This document shows positions 26,812-34,502 of a stretch of DNA of 64,000 nucleotides, in pieces. Under the pieces are notes generated by a model. It was not told where the DNA came from. It saw only the letters and a list, made by a program, of their open reading frames with translations, and did no database searches. Origin of the DNA: Azophilus sp965214305 (GTDB lineage Bacteria; Pseudomonadota; Gammaproteobacteria; Pseudomonadales; Azotimanducaceae). Position numbers and translations under genes: made by a program. How positions within the stretch are numbered: the first letter of the stretch is position 1; each line of letters starts with the position of its first letter. The DNA lies in assembly GCA_965214305.1 (NCBI GenBank), contig OZ243949.1, positions 186,001 to 250,000 on the forward strand, written 5' to 3'.

Positions 26812-28131
26812 CTAGCCGACCTCAGCCAGCACGCCCGCCAAGCAATCGAACATGGCCTCCAAGTCCGAAGGCTGGGCGACAAACGGCGGCCCGAACTGTA
26901 GCGTATCGCCGCCCCAGCGCACATAAAAGCCCGCCGCCCACATTTTCAGGCCCGCCTCGTAGGGCCTGACCAAGGGGTCGCCCTCCCGGGGTCGCAGCTG
27001 GAGCGCCCCGGCCAGCCCGTAGTTGCGGATGTCCACCACATGCGGCGCATCCTTGAGTTCGTGCAGGCAGGTCTCAAAGCGAACCGCCAGCTCCCGCACC
27101 CTTGCGATCAGCCCTTCCGCAACCAGCAGATCGAGCGCCGCAAGCCCAGCTGCGCAGGCGGCCGGATGCGCTGAGTACGTGTAGCCGTGGGGCAGTTCGA
27201 TGGCGTGCTGCGGCTTCGAGGTCTCCATGAAGGTGCCGTAAATCGTCTCGCTGGTAACGACCGCGCCCATGGGAATGGCGCCGTTGGTCAGTTGCTTGGC
27301 AAGATTCAGCAGGTCCGGGACCACGCCGAACTCCTCGGCGCCGGTCATTGATCCCGTGCGCCCAAACCCGGTGATCACCTCATCAAAGATCAGCAGCAGC
27401 TCATGGCGGTCGCAGATCTCCCGCAGCCGCTGCAGGTATCCCGCAGGCGGCACCACAACGCCACCGGACCCCGACATGGGCTCCACGATCACGGCGGCGA
27501 TGTTCGAGGCGTCGTGCAGCGCCACGATCTCCTCCAGCTGATCCGCAAGATGCTCCCCGTACTGCGGCATGCCGCGGCTGAAGGCGTTCTCCGGCAGCAA
27601 CGTGGCGGAAAGGTGGTCGGCATCGAGCAACGGCCCGTACATCCGCCGGTTGGGGCCGATGCCGCCCAAGCTCGTGCCCCCGAAGTTGACGCCGTGATAG
27701 CCGCGAATCCGGCCGATCAGCTTGGTCTTGCTCGGACGGCCAGCCTCGCGCCAATAGGCCCGGGCGATCTTCAGCGCGGTGTCGGTGCACTCCGACCCCG
27801 AATTGGTGAAGAAGACGTGGGAAAGCCCATCGGGCATCAACTCGACGATCCGGTTGGCCAACTCGAAGCTCAAGGCATGGCCGAACTGGAAGGCGGGCGC
27901 ATAGTCCATGCGACGCAGTTGGCTGGTCACCGCTTCGGCGATGGCTGGGTGGCCATGGCCAGCGCCGCAACACCAGAGCCCCGACAATCCATCGAACACC
28001 TTGCGGCCATCCGGCGTGAGGTAGTGGCAGCCCTCGGCGCGGGCCACCAGCCGCGGATCCCGCTTGAACGCCCGGTTCGCGGTGTAGGGCATCCAATGGG
28101 CGTCGTAGAAGGCCGGTCCTTGGTTGCTCAA
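26812..28131 (-). CDS. Class III aminotransferase, probable beta-alanine:pyruvate transaminase
   Basis: A 439-residue PLP-dependent omega-aminotransferase. HWMPYTANRAFKRDPRL at the N-terminus is typical of the omega-amino acid:pyruvate group. Other marks: FTNSGSECTDTALKIARAYW, the cofactor motif LIFDEVITGFGRTG, and PLP Lys279 in NLAKQLTNG. In the context of pyrimidine breakdown genes the likely reaction is beta-alanine plus pyruvate to malonate semialdehyde plus alanine. It follows the luciferase-like gene by 12 bases on the same strand, so both should be under the operator at 29346. Confidence 0.85.
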   Translation of the reverse strand: MSNQGPAFYDAHWMPYTANRAFKRDPRLVARAEGCHYLTPDGRKVFDGLSGLWCCGAGHGHPAIAEAVTSQLRRMDYAPAFQFGHALSFELANRIVELMPDGLSHVFFTNSGSECTDTALKIARAYWREAGRPSKTKLIGRIRGYHGVNFGGTSLGGIGPNRRMYGPLLDADHLSATLLPENAFSRGMPQYGEHLADQLEEIVALHDASNIAAVIVEPMSGSGGVVVPPAGYLQRLREICDRHELLLIFDEVITGFGRTGSMTGAEEFGVVPDLLNLAKQLTNGAIPMGAVVTSETIYGTFMETSKPQHAIELPHGYTYSAHPAACAAGLAALDLLVAEGLIARVRELAVRFETCLHELKDAPHVVDIRNYGLAGALQLRPREGDPLVRPYEAGLKMWAAGFYVRWGGDTLQFGPPFVAQPSDLEAMFDCLAGVLAEVG

Positions 28132-28143
28132 GTGGAAACCTCC

Positions 28144-29238
28144 CTAGCCATCAGTGGGCGCTGCGGCGTCCGGGTGCGCGGCCGGCCGGTCGTTCCCGTC
28201 CCGCAGGGCCGGCAGGATTAGCCTTCCGTAGGCCTCCAGGGTCTCATCCTGCGCATCGTGCATAAGGTACATGGCGAACTGGGCCGCGCCAAGGCCGGCC
28301 AAGGCCCTGAGCTTGTCGATGTGGTCCTGCGCCACGCCCGCAATGCAGAAGCGATCAATGATCTCGTCCGGCACGAAGTCCGTTGACGGGTTCCCTGCTC
28401 GTCCGTGGTGCGAGTAGTCGTAGGCGCCTCGTCCCTTGACGTAGTCCGTCAGCGCCTTGGGCACTTGACCGGAATCCCCGCCGTAGCGATTGACGAGATC
28501 GGCGACGTGGTTGCCGACCATGCCGCCGAACCACCGCAGTTGCTCCCGCTGATGGGCCAGGTCATCACCGACATAGGCCGGCGCCGCCACGCAGGCGGCA
28601 ACATCGCCCGGCTCCCGGCCCGCGGCGACGGCGCCCGCACGAACCGCCGACAGGGTCCACTCCAATATCTGGGGATCCGCGAGCTGCAGAATGAAGCCGT
28701 CCGCATTGCGTCCGATGCAGTCGAGCGCCCGAGGGCCGTAACCTGCGCCCCACATCGGCAATTCCCAGCCTTGGTCGATCCACGGAAACGCGATGTCCCT
28801 GCCGTTGTGAATGACCGACTCCCCGGCGACCAGCCCTTTGACGATCCGCATCGCGTCGGTCATTTCCCGCAGGCTTCTCGGACTGCGGCCTATGTAGCGC
28901 AAGGCCGAATCGCCCCGACCCATGCCGCATAGGGTGCGTGGTCCGTAAAGGTCGTTGAGCGTGGCAAAGGTCGATGCGAGCACAGTCCAGTCCCGGGTGC
29001 CCGGGTTGGTGACCATCGGGCCAACCCGAATCCGCTCGGTCTCCGCAAGAATGCGGCCAAGGATCACGAAGGGCTCCTGCCAGAGAACGGGGGAGTCGTA
29101 AACCCACACATGGGTGAAGCCGTGCGCCTCCGCCCGCTGCGCGAGTTCCACCACCCGGCTTGCGGGCGGGTCCGTTTGCAAAACCAACCCAAAGTCCACT
29201 TTGCGCTCCCTCGGATGAATGTTGCGCTGCACCGTCAA
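28144..29238 (-). CDS. Luciferase-like (LLM class) flavin-dependent oxidoreductase
   Basis: A 364-residue TIM-barrel protein of the bacterial luciferase superfamily: VDFGLVLQTDPPASRVVELAQRAE at the start, WVYDSPVLWQEPFVILG, ERIRVGPMVTNPGTRD and GRGDSALRYIG. The superfamily uses FMN or F420. It is not close to RutA by eye, although RutA belongs to the same superfamily. Placement with an aminotransferase and a RutR-like regulator suggests a step in pyrimidine or related N-heterocycle oxidation; the exact reaction is not known. Confidence 0.75.
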   Translation of the reverse strand: MTVQRNIHPRERKVDFGLVLQTDPPASRVVELAQRAEAHGFTHVWVYDSPVLWQEPFVILGRILAETERIRVGPMVTNPGTRDWTVLASTFATLNDLYGPRTLCGMGRGDSALRYIGRSPRSLREMTDAMRIVKGLVAGESVIHNGRDIAFPWIDQGWELPMWGAGYGPRALDCIGRNADGFILQLADPQILEWTLSAVRAGAVAAGREPGDVAACVAAPAYVGDDLAHQREQLRWFGGMVGNHVADLVNRYGGDSGQVPKALTDYVKGRGAYDYSHHGRAGNPSTDFVPDEIIDRFCIAGVAQDHIDKLRALAGLGAAQFAMYLMHDAQDETLEAYGRLILPALRDGNDRPAAHPDAAAPTDG

Positions 29239-29331
29239 TCACTGGCCGGGCGGACTCACGAACTGACCAACCAAGCCCAAGGCGAACCGGCTCGGGCGCT
29301 CGCCCCGCGAATTTCGGCAGGCAGGACCGGG

Positions 29332-29363
29332 ATCATACAATAATGTTTGACGATTGTGTCAAA
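29332..29363 (-). promoter_or_regulatory. RutR-like operator overlapping the promoter of the luciferase-like/aminotransferase operon
   Basis: TTTGAC-GATTGT-GTCAAA at 29346-29363 is a perfect 6-bp inverted repeat with a 6-bp centre. This is the geometry of the E. coli RutR site (TTGACCANNTGGTCAA). On the minus strand its left arm gives a -35 TTGACA (29362-29357) and a -10 TATGAT lies at 29337-29332, 19 bases away, so a bound repressor would block the promoter. Confidence 0.65.
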
Positions 29364-29550
29364 AAACTGTAGCTTGGCTGATCTGGGGAAGACTTGAAGC
29401 AGCGTGGTCGCAGTCGCCAGGCACTCCGATTCCAAGCGGAACCAAACGGCAGTTCACGCACCAGCTAAAGCTAAGGAAAGCACGAAACAAACTAAACTCA
29501 TGCCGCTACGAGGGCACCGACAATCGAGCCACAACCCGGCAGCCGGCCAT
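29364..29550. other. Spacer between operator and regulator gene
   Basis: Part of the 312-base gap 29239-29550 between the luciferase-like gene and the TetR gene. Apart from the promoter/operator nothing is recognised in it. Confidence 0.4.
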
Positions 29551-30168
29551 TCAATCGCCGAGTCCGCTGCCATTGAGGATGACTTGGGTAACCGTTGTCA
29601 CGCCGGCTTCAAATTGCGCTGTAGTCAACCGCTTGGTGCCGAGAATGCTCTTGATCTGCTGTTCAAAGTCGGCGTAGTACTGCGTGGCGCCCCACAGCAG
29701 GAAAAAGAAGTGGCGCGCATCCAGGCGATCCATCTTGCCCTCGTCCATCCAACGCTCTATGACCGCGCACTTTTCCACCGTCAGAGCCCTAATCTGGTCG
29801 TTCTCCTCATCGGTCAGCATGTCCGATCCCCGGATAACCTCCATAGCGAAGACTTTGGAAGGCACCGGATGTTTTCTGGAGTACTCGATCTTGACTCGGA
29901 TGTAGTCGCGGATGGCCTCCCGAGGCTCCCGATCAGCGGCAATCTGCTCAAGCGCCTTGACCCAGTCGGCCCGCAAACCGGTCAGGATGCGCCGGTAGAT
30001 GGCGCGTTTCGACGCGAAGTAGTAGTAGAGATTGGGCCGCGGCAGCTTTGCCGCGCGAGCGATGTCGTCCATGCGCGTACCGTGAAAGCCACGCTTGGCG
30101 ACCAGCTTCTCGGTCGCCCGGATTATCTGCTGCTCCTTCCTGTCGCGCGCATTCATGGCACGGGCCAC
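29551..30168 (-). CDS. TetR-family regulator, RutR-like
   Basis: A 205-residue regulator. GTG 30168 has AAGGAGG 8 bases upstream. The N-terminal helix-turn-helix is residues about 10-60 (GFHGTRMDDIARAAKLPRPNLYYYFASKRAIY). The C-terminal half carries the RutR-type pattern: SRKHPVPSKVFAMEVIRG, CAVIERWMDEGKMDRLDARH and WGATQYYADFEQQI. E. coli RutR senses uracil and thymine and controls pyrimidine degradation. The surrounding genes and the matching TTGAC-N6-GTCAA palindromes make a local pyrimidine-responsive repressor the best reading. Confidence 0.85.
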   Translation of the reverse strand: MARAMNARDRKEQQIIRATEKLVAKRGFHGTRMDDIARAAKLPRPNLYYYFASKRAIYRRILTGLRADWVKALEQIAADREPREAIRDYIRVKIEYSRKHPVPSKVFAMEVIRGSDMLTDEENDQIRALTVEKCAVIERWMDEGKMDRLDARHFFFLLWGATQYYADFEQQIKSILGTKRLTTAQFEAGVTTVTQVILNGSGLGD

Positions 30169-30375
30169 GCGTTCAGCCTCCTTGCTTGGATTTGGACGAC
30201 CCTAGGGGCGCGAGCGATCAACGCCACGGGGGGCTGCGTCCGCCGCCCATCCCCGCCAACACACCGCCTTGATTATAGAAGCTACCGCAGAGCACAGCCA
30301 CCAAGGAGGCCGGACCTCGCCCCACCACCCAGCAAAGCGCAGCTTAGTCCGACTGGACCAATAAGGAGGCTCTAG

Positions 30376-31239
30376 ATGTCCATGCGCCTGCGCACCGCAT
30401 TGCGGGAACTTCTGGTGGACTGGCAATCTGACCTTGCTCCCGCATGGCAGTCCGTCGTCAATGGCGTGGACCTCGCATTCGATGCTGTGGATGCGGCGCT
30501 CGAATTGCATCCTTGGGAGCCGATTTTTCCTTCCCGACGATGTTTCGCACTCCCAGGGGAGCCTGACGGCGCCCACATGCTGCGGGCATTCGACGGCCTG
30601 TCCCCGGACGCCGTCCGCTGCGTCGTGGTTGGCCAAGATCCCTATCCCAACATCGCCTTTTCCACCGGACGCGCCTTCGAGACTGGCGAGCACCGGCATT
30701 GGCGCGAACTCGGCAACATGCGCTCAGCCAGCATGCGCAGCCTGATCCAGAGCCTCTACGCCTTTCGCTCAGGCCTTGCCTCCCACGCGGCGGACGTTGC
30801 AGGCTGGCCAGCCACGCTCGACGCCATTGCCGCGCCAAGCAACGGACTCCAGGGGCCGACCGAGCTTGCCTGGCACTGGGTCGATCAAGGCGTGCTGCTG
30901 TTGAATGCAAGCCTTACGCTGTCCCGATTCTCCGTGGATGGCGACCCGCACCAGACCAGAGGCCACCTGCCGCTGTGGCGCCCCTTGATGGAACGCATCC
31001 TGCGCCACTTTTACTTTGAGCACACCGGACAATCCGTGGCTTTCCTGCTGTTCGGGGAGGCCGCTCAAGCGGCAGCGCTGGCCAGCGGCATCTGCGACCA
31101 ATCCACCATTGACGATCACCCGGCGATCGTCACCTCGCCGCACCCCGCCGAGGGAACGCGCTATCTGGAAAGACCAAACCCCTTCGAACTCGGCAACCGA
31201 AAACTAGCGGCGATGGGCGCTGCGCCGATTGACTGGTGA
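30376..31239 (+). CDS. Uracil-DNA glycosylase-superfamily protein
   Basis: A 287-residue protein with a strong AAGGAGG site 9 bases before its ATG. Motif A reads VVVGQDPYPN with Asp88, the water-activating position of family 1 UDG, but the His that normally follows (GQDPYH) is Pro. LLLNASLTLS matches the central UDG motif, and SPHPAEG with His256 matches the leucine-loop HPSP motif. It is therefore a divergent UDG-like protein that may remove uracil from DNA. It opens a plus-strand run with the GMC oxidoreductase (16-base gap). Confidence 0.75.
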   Translation: MSMRLRTALRELLVDWQSDLAPAWQSVVNGVDLAFDAVDAALELHPWEPIFPSRRCFALPGEPDGAHMLRAFDGLSPDAVRCVVVGQDPYPNIAFSTGRAFETGEHRHWRELGNMRSASMRSLIQSLYAFRSGLASHAADVAGWPATLDAIAAPSNGLQGPTELAWHWVDQGVLLLNASLTLSRFSVDGDPHQTRGHLPLWRPLMERILRHFYFEHTGQSVAFLLFGEAAQAAALASGICDQSTIDDHPAIVTSPHPAEGTRYLERPNPFELGNRKLAAMGAAPIDW

Positions 31240-31255
31240 ACTTGGGAGAAGAACG

Positions 31256-32905
31256 ATGATAGGAGGCGAATACGACTACATCGTGGTGGGTGCCGGGTCG
31301 GCAGGCTGCGTACTGGCCAACCGGCTTTCGGCCGATCCCACCGCAAAGGTGTTGCTCATCGAAGCCGGGGGACGGGACTCCAACACGCTGTTCCGCCTGC
31401 CCATGCTGATGGGACGCTTGATGCACTCGGGCATCTACAACTGGCAATTCCATACGGAGCCCGAGCCCCAGCTGGACGGCCGCAGGGTCTTCTGGCCCCG
31501 CGGCAAGGTGCTCGGCGGAAGCTCCACCATCAACGGCATGATCTACGTTCGCGGCAATCCGGCGGACTACGACGGTTGGGAGCAGATGGGGCTACCCGGC
31601 TGGTCCTATGACAAGGTGTTGCCGCTGTTCAAGCGCTCGGAAGCCCACGTTGACCGGGAGGACTCGTTCCACGGACGCGCAGGCGAACTCACGGTGCGCC
31701 GGGCCCGCGGCGCAAACGCCATGTTCGACGCCTACATGGAAGCCGGCCAACAGGCCGGATACCCCTTCACCGATGACTTCAACGGCACCAGCCAGGAAGG
31801 ATTCGGCCGCTACGACTTCACCATCCGGCGGGGACGGCGCTGCAGCGCCGCCACGGCCTTCCTCGCTCCGGCCGCCAAGCGGTCCAACCTAACGATCGCC
31901 ACGCGAGCGCTCGCGCACCGCGTGCTGGTCGAGGGAGGGCGAGCGGTCGGGGTGGAGTACCGCAGCGGGCGGAACGTCGTCAAGGCAAGGGCGGTTCGGG
32001 AGGTCATTCTGGCCGCCGGAGTCGTCGGGTCGCCGCATCTGCTGATGCTGTCGGGAATCGGCGACGGCGACCACCTTGAGGAGCACGGCATTGACACGGT
32101 ACATCATCTGCCGGGCGTTGGCCAAAACGTGCAGGACCATGTTGACTGCTGCTTGGTGCATGAATGCCGGGAGCCGGTTTCGCTGCGCGAGAACCTGCGG
32201 GTGGATCGGATGACGCTTGGCGTGCTCAGGGCAGCGATGTTCGGCACGGGTTTCGTGACGACGTTCCCCTACGAATCCGGGTCGTTCATCCGCTCTTCCA
32301 AGGATCTCGAAGTGCCTGACATCCAGACCCACTTCATGCCGGCAACGGAGGCGACCGCCAACCTGCACTGGTCTCTTCCCGCGCTTGGCCGCAAGCGGAA
32401 CGTGGCGGACGAGCACGGGACGACCATACGAATCGGGCCGGTGGTTCCCAAGAGCCGGGGACGCATCGCCTTGCGTTCGAGCGATCCGGGGGATGCGCCG
32501 CGCATTCACGCCAACTATCTCAACGACCGTCGAGACGTTGACACTGCCGTCGCCGGGGTGCAGCTCATGCGCGAGGTGATGGCGAAGCCCGCTTTTGCGG
32601 GGACCATAGGCCGGGAGTTGGAACCCGGCCCGGAAAACATGACCGACGCCCAGGTTGCAAAGTGGCTGGTCAATGCGGCCATGACCACGCTGCACCCCGT
32701 GGGTTCCTGCAAGATGGGCATTGACAGCGAGGCGGTCGTCGATGCGGAGCTGCGGGTCCACGGCATCAAGGCGCTGCGGGTGGCCGACGCCTCCATCATG
32801 CCGATCATAACCCGCGGCAACACGAACGCGCCCACCATCATGATCGCCGAAAAGGCGAGCGACCTAATCCTCAATCCAAGCGCCACCGGGAGTTCAGACT
32901 CATGA
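31256..32905 (+). CDS. GMC-family FAD oxidoreductase (choline dehydrogenase-like)
   Basis: A 549-residue flavoprotein. The ATG at 31256 follows GGGAGAAGAA. The FAD dinucleotide motif is YIVVGAGSAGCVLANRL (residues about 8-24), then the GMC signatures RGKVLGGSSTINGMIYVRG and AAGVVGSPHLLMLSGIG, and near the C-terminus the catalytic His in LHPVGSCKMG. The family oxidises alcohols; the substrate is unknown. It overlaps the NIPSNAP gene by 4 bases. Confidence 0.88.
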   Translation: MIGGEYDYIVVGAGSAGCVLANRLSADPTAKVLLIEAGGRDSNTLFRLPMLMGRLMHSGIYNWQFHTEPEPQLDGRRVFWPRGKVLGGSSTINGMIYVRGNPADYDGWEQMGLPGWSYDKVLPLFKRSEAHVDREDSFHGRAGELTVRRARGANAMFDAYMEAGQQAGYPFTDDFNGTSQEGFGRYDFTIRRGRRCSAATAFLAPAAKRSNLTIATRALAHRVLVEGGRAVGVEYRSGRNVVKARAVREVILAAGVVGSPHLLMLSGIGDGDHLEEHGIDTVHHLPGVGQNVQDHVDCCLVHECREPVSLRENLRVDRMTLGVLRAAMFGTGFVTTFPYESGSFIRSSKDLEVPDIQTHFMPATEATANLHWSLPALGRKRNVADEHGTTIRIGPVVPKSRGRIALRSSDPGDAPRIHANYLNDRRDVDTAVAGVQLMREVMAKPAFAGTIGRELEPGPENMTDAQVAKWLVNAAMTTLHPVGSCKMGIDSEAVVDAELRVHGIKALRVADASIMPIITRGNTNAPTIMIAEKASDLILNPSATGSSDS

Positions 32906-33222
32906 TTATCGATCATCGAACCTACTCGTTCCGTCCGGGTACCGTCAAAAAATGGCTCGAAAAGTACGAAAAGGACGGCTTGCCCATCCAGCAAAGGCAT
33001 CTTGGCGAGTTCATCGGCATATTCACCACGGAGGTGGGCAACCTCCACCAAGTGGTGTTCATGTGGGCGTACCAGAGCTTGGCGGACCGTGAGCAGCGGC
33101 GGGCCAACATGGAGTCCGATCCCGACTGGGATACCTTTATTCGCGAGATATGGGAGCTCGACGCCATCGTCGAGCAGAAGATCAAGATGTTGCGGCCAGC
33201 GTCCTACTCCCCGCTCCGTTGA
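32902..33222 (+). CDS. NIPSNAP family protein
   Basis: A 106-residue ferredoxin-like-fold protein. DHRTYSFRPGTVKKWLEKYE, LGEFIGIFTTEVGNLHQVVFMWAYQSL and the conserved tail are typical of NIPSNAP. Such proteins often accompany catabolic oxidoreductases. ATGA overlap with the GMC gene implies one transcript. Its 3' end overlaps the convergent MFS gene by 19 bases. Confidence 0.82.
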   Translation: MIIDHRTYSFRPGTVKKWLEKYEKDGLPIQQRHLGEFIGIFTTEVGNLHQVVFMWAYQSLADREQRRANMESDPDWDTFIREIWELDAIVEQKIKMLRPASYSPLR

Positions 33223-34364
33223 CGCCCCCGCCCAGACTTAAGCCGCCGCCGGACCGCCATCCCCAAAACAATGGCATATGCGGCACCCGTGGCGAGGGAT
33301 GCCGAGATGTGGAGCAGCGGGAAGCCGCCGCGCTCCAGCAGTTCGCCGCCGGCCGCAGGACCAAGCATGCTCCCGAAGGCAAGGTTGGCTGTGACGAGGG
33401 CGGTCGCGCGGCCGCCGCCATCCAAGTCGGCGATGGCGGAAATCAGGTATGGCAGGGCGAAGAGCCAAGCGAAGAAGAAGAGGTTGACTGCGCCAGCGTA
33501 GAACCAGAACTGCCCACCAAAGGCGAACAGCGCCATCGCCACCAAGTAGAGCGATGCGGCGGCCACCAATGGCATCGCCTTGCCGAGCCGGTCCGACAGC
33601 GCACCCGCCAGGAAGGATGCGACTCCGCCAAGCAGCACCGCCAATGACAACACGCCGCCAATGGCCTCGGCGTCAAACTCCGCCCTCGCCCCCGCACGTT
33701 CCGCAAAGGACCAGACCGACGCCTGCCCAACGGTGAACAGGAACAGGGCGCCAAGCGCAAGGCCTGCGGAGGCCGGCATTGTTGAGCGTCCGTGATCCGT
33801 TGGAGCGTTGCGCGCCTCCAAGGTGCCCTTGGGGAGGAAGTGCGTGCAGGTTGATGCCGAAACCAGCACGATGGCCAACGCGCCAAGGATGCCGGAAAAG
33901 CTGAAAGCCGGGTAAATCAGCGTCGGAAGCAGCGCCAGAAGCAGTGCGCCGAGTGCGACTTCACCGCCCAGCTTGACGCCCAACGCTCGGGTGGCGTCCG
34001 GATGTTCAGCCGCCAGCAGGAAAGACATTGTGTACAGGCCCCCCAAGATCAAGCCAACGGCCAGCAGCACCCCAAAGACAGCGACATATGACGCCGTCAT
34101 TGTTCCCGCCGCGAGCAGCCCCGCCGCCGACAGAAACAGCAGGCGAGCGAGCGTCCTCCTGCCAAGCCGCTGCAGCCAGAGCGGCGCGGAGACCGACGAG
34201 ACGCCGAAACCCGCCAAATAGGTGGTTGCCAGCCAGCCCGCCTCCGCATCGCTTAGCCCGAATGCCTCCGCCACCCTGCCGACAAAGAACGGCAGGATGT
34301 TGAAGATCATCGCCGCCGCGGCACCCGTGCCCACGATCGGGACAAGCTGCAAACGCCTATTCAT
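33204..34364 (-). CDS. Major facilitator superfamily transporter
   Basis: A 386-residue protein with about 12 hydrophobic segments. The cytoplasmic loop after helix 2 reads LWLQRLGRRTLARL, and after helix 8 DRLGKAMPLV, the usual MFS half-repeat loops. Substrate unknown; by location an intermediate of the GMC or pyrimidine pathway is possible. It is divergent from the TonB receptor, with the operator cluster 34400-34443 in the shared 138-base gap. Confidence 0.85.
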   Translation of the reverse strand: MNRRLQLVPIVGTGAAAAMIFNILPFFVGRVAEAFGLSDAEAGWLATTYLAGFGVSSVSAPLWLQRLGRRTLARLLFLSAAGLLAAGTMTASYVAVFGVLLAVGLILGGLYTMSFLLAAEHPDATRALGVKLGGEVALGALLLALLPTLIYPAFSFSGILGALAIVLVSASTCTHFLPKGTLEARNAPTDHGRSTMPASAGLALGALFLFTVGQASVWSFAERAGARAEFDAEAIGGVLSLAVLLGGVASFLAGALSDRLGKAMPLVAAASLYLVAMALFAFGGQFWFYAGAVNLFFFAWLFALPYLISAIADLDGGGRATALVTANLAFGSMLGPAAGGELLERGGFPLLHISASLATGAAYAIVLGMAVRRRLKSGRGRQRSGE

Positions 34365-34399
34365 TGAGGAATCGCCATACCGATCGAGAGTGTACCGAA

Positions 34400-34443
34400 T
34401 TTGACGATAAAGTTTGACTATTTAGATTGACAAAAATGTCAAA
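34400..34443. promoter_or_regulatory. RutR-like operator with extra half-sites between divergent MFS and TonB receptor genes
   Basis: TTGAC-AAAAAT-GTCAA (34427-34442) is a perfect palindrome of the same form as the site at 29346. Two further TTTGAC half-sites start at 34400 and 34413, so the three TTGAC half-sites recur every 13 bases in the same orientation. The arrangement could allow the same regulator to control both divergent units. Confidence 0.65.
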
Positions 34444-34502
34444 TCCAGCTAGAAGTGAAGCTGTCGGCTTTCCAAGCCCCGGACACCTGAGGGGAAACTC
34501 AC

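Noticed and set aside
28144..29238. Calling the luciferase-like gene rutA
   Set aside because: RutA belongs to the same superfamily, but the sequence does not look close, and the presence of dihydropyrimidinase points to a reductive rather than Rut-type pathway.
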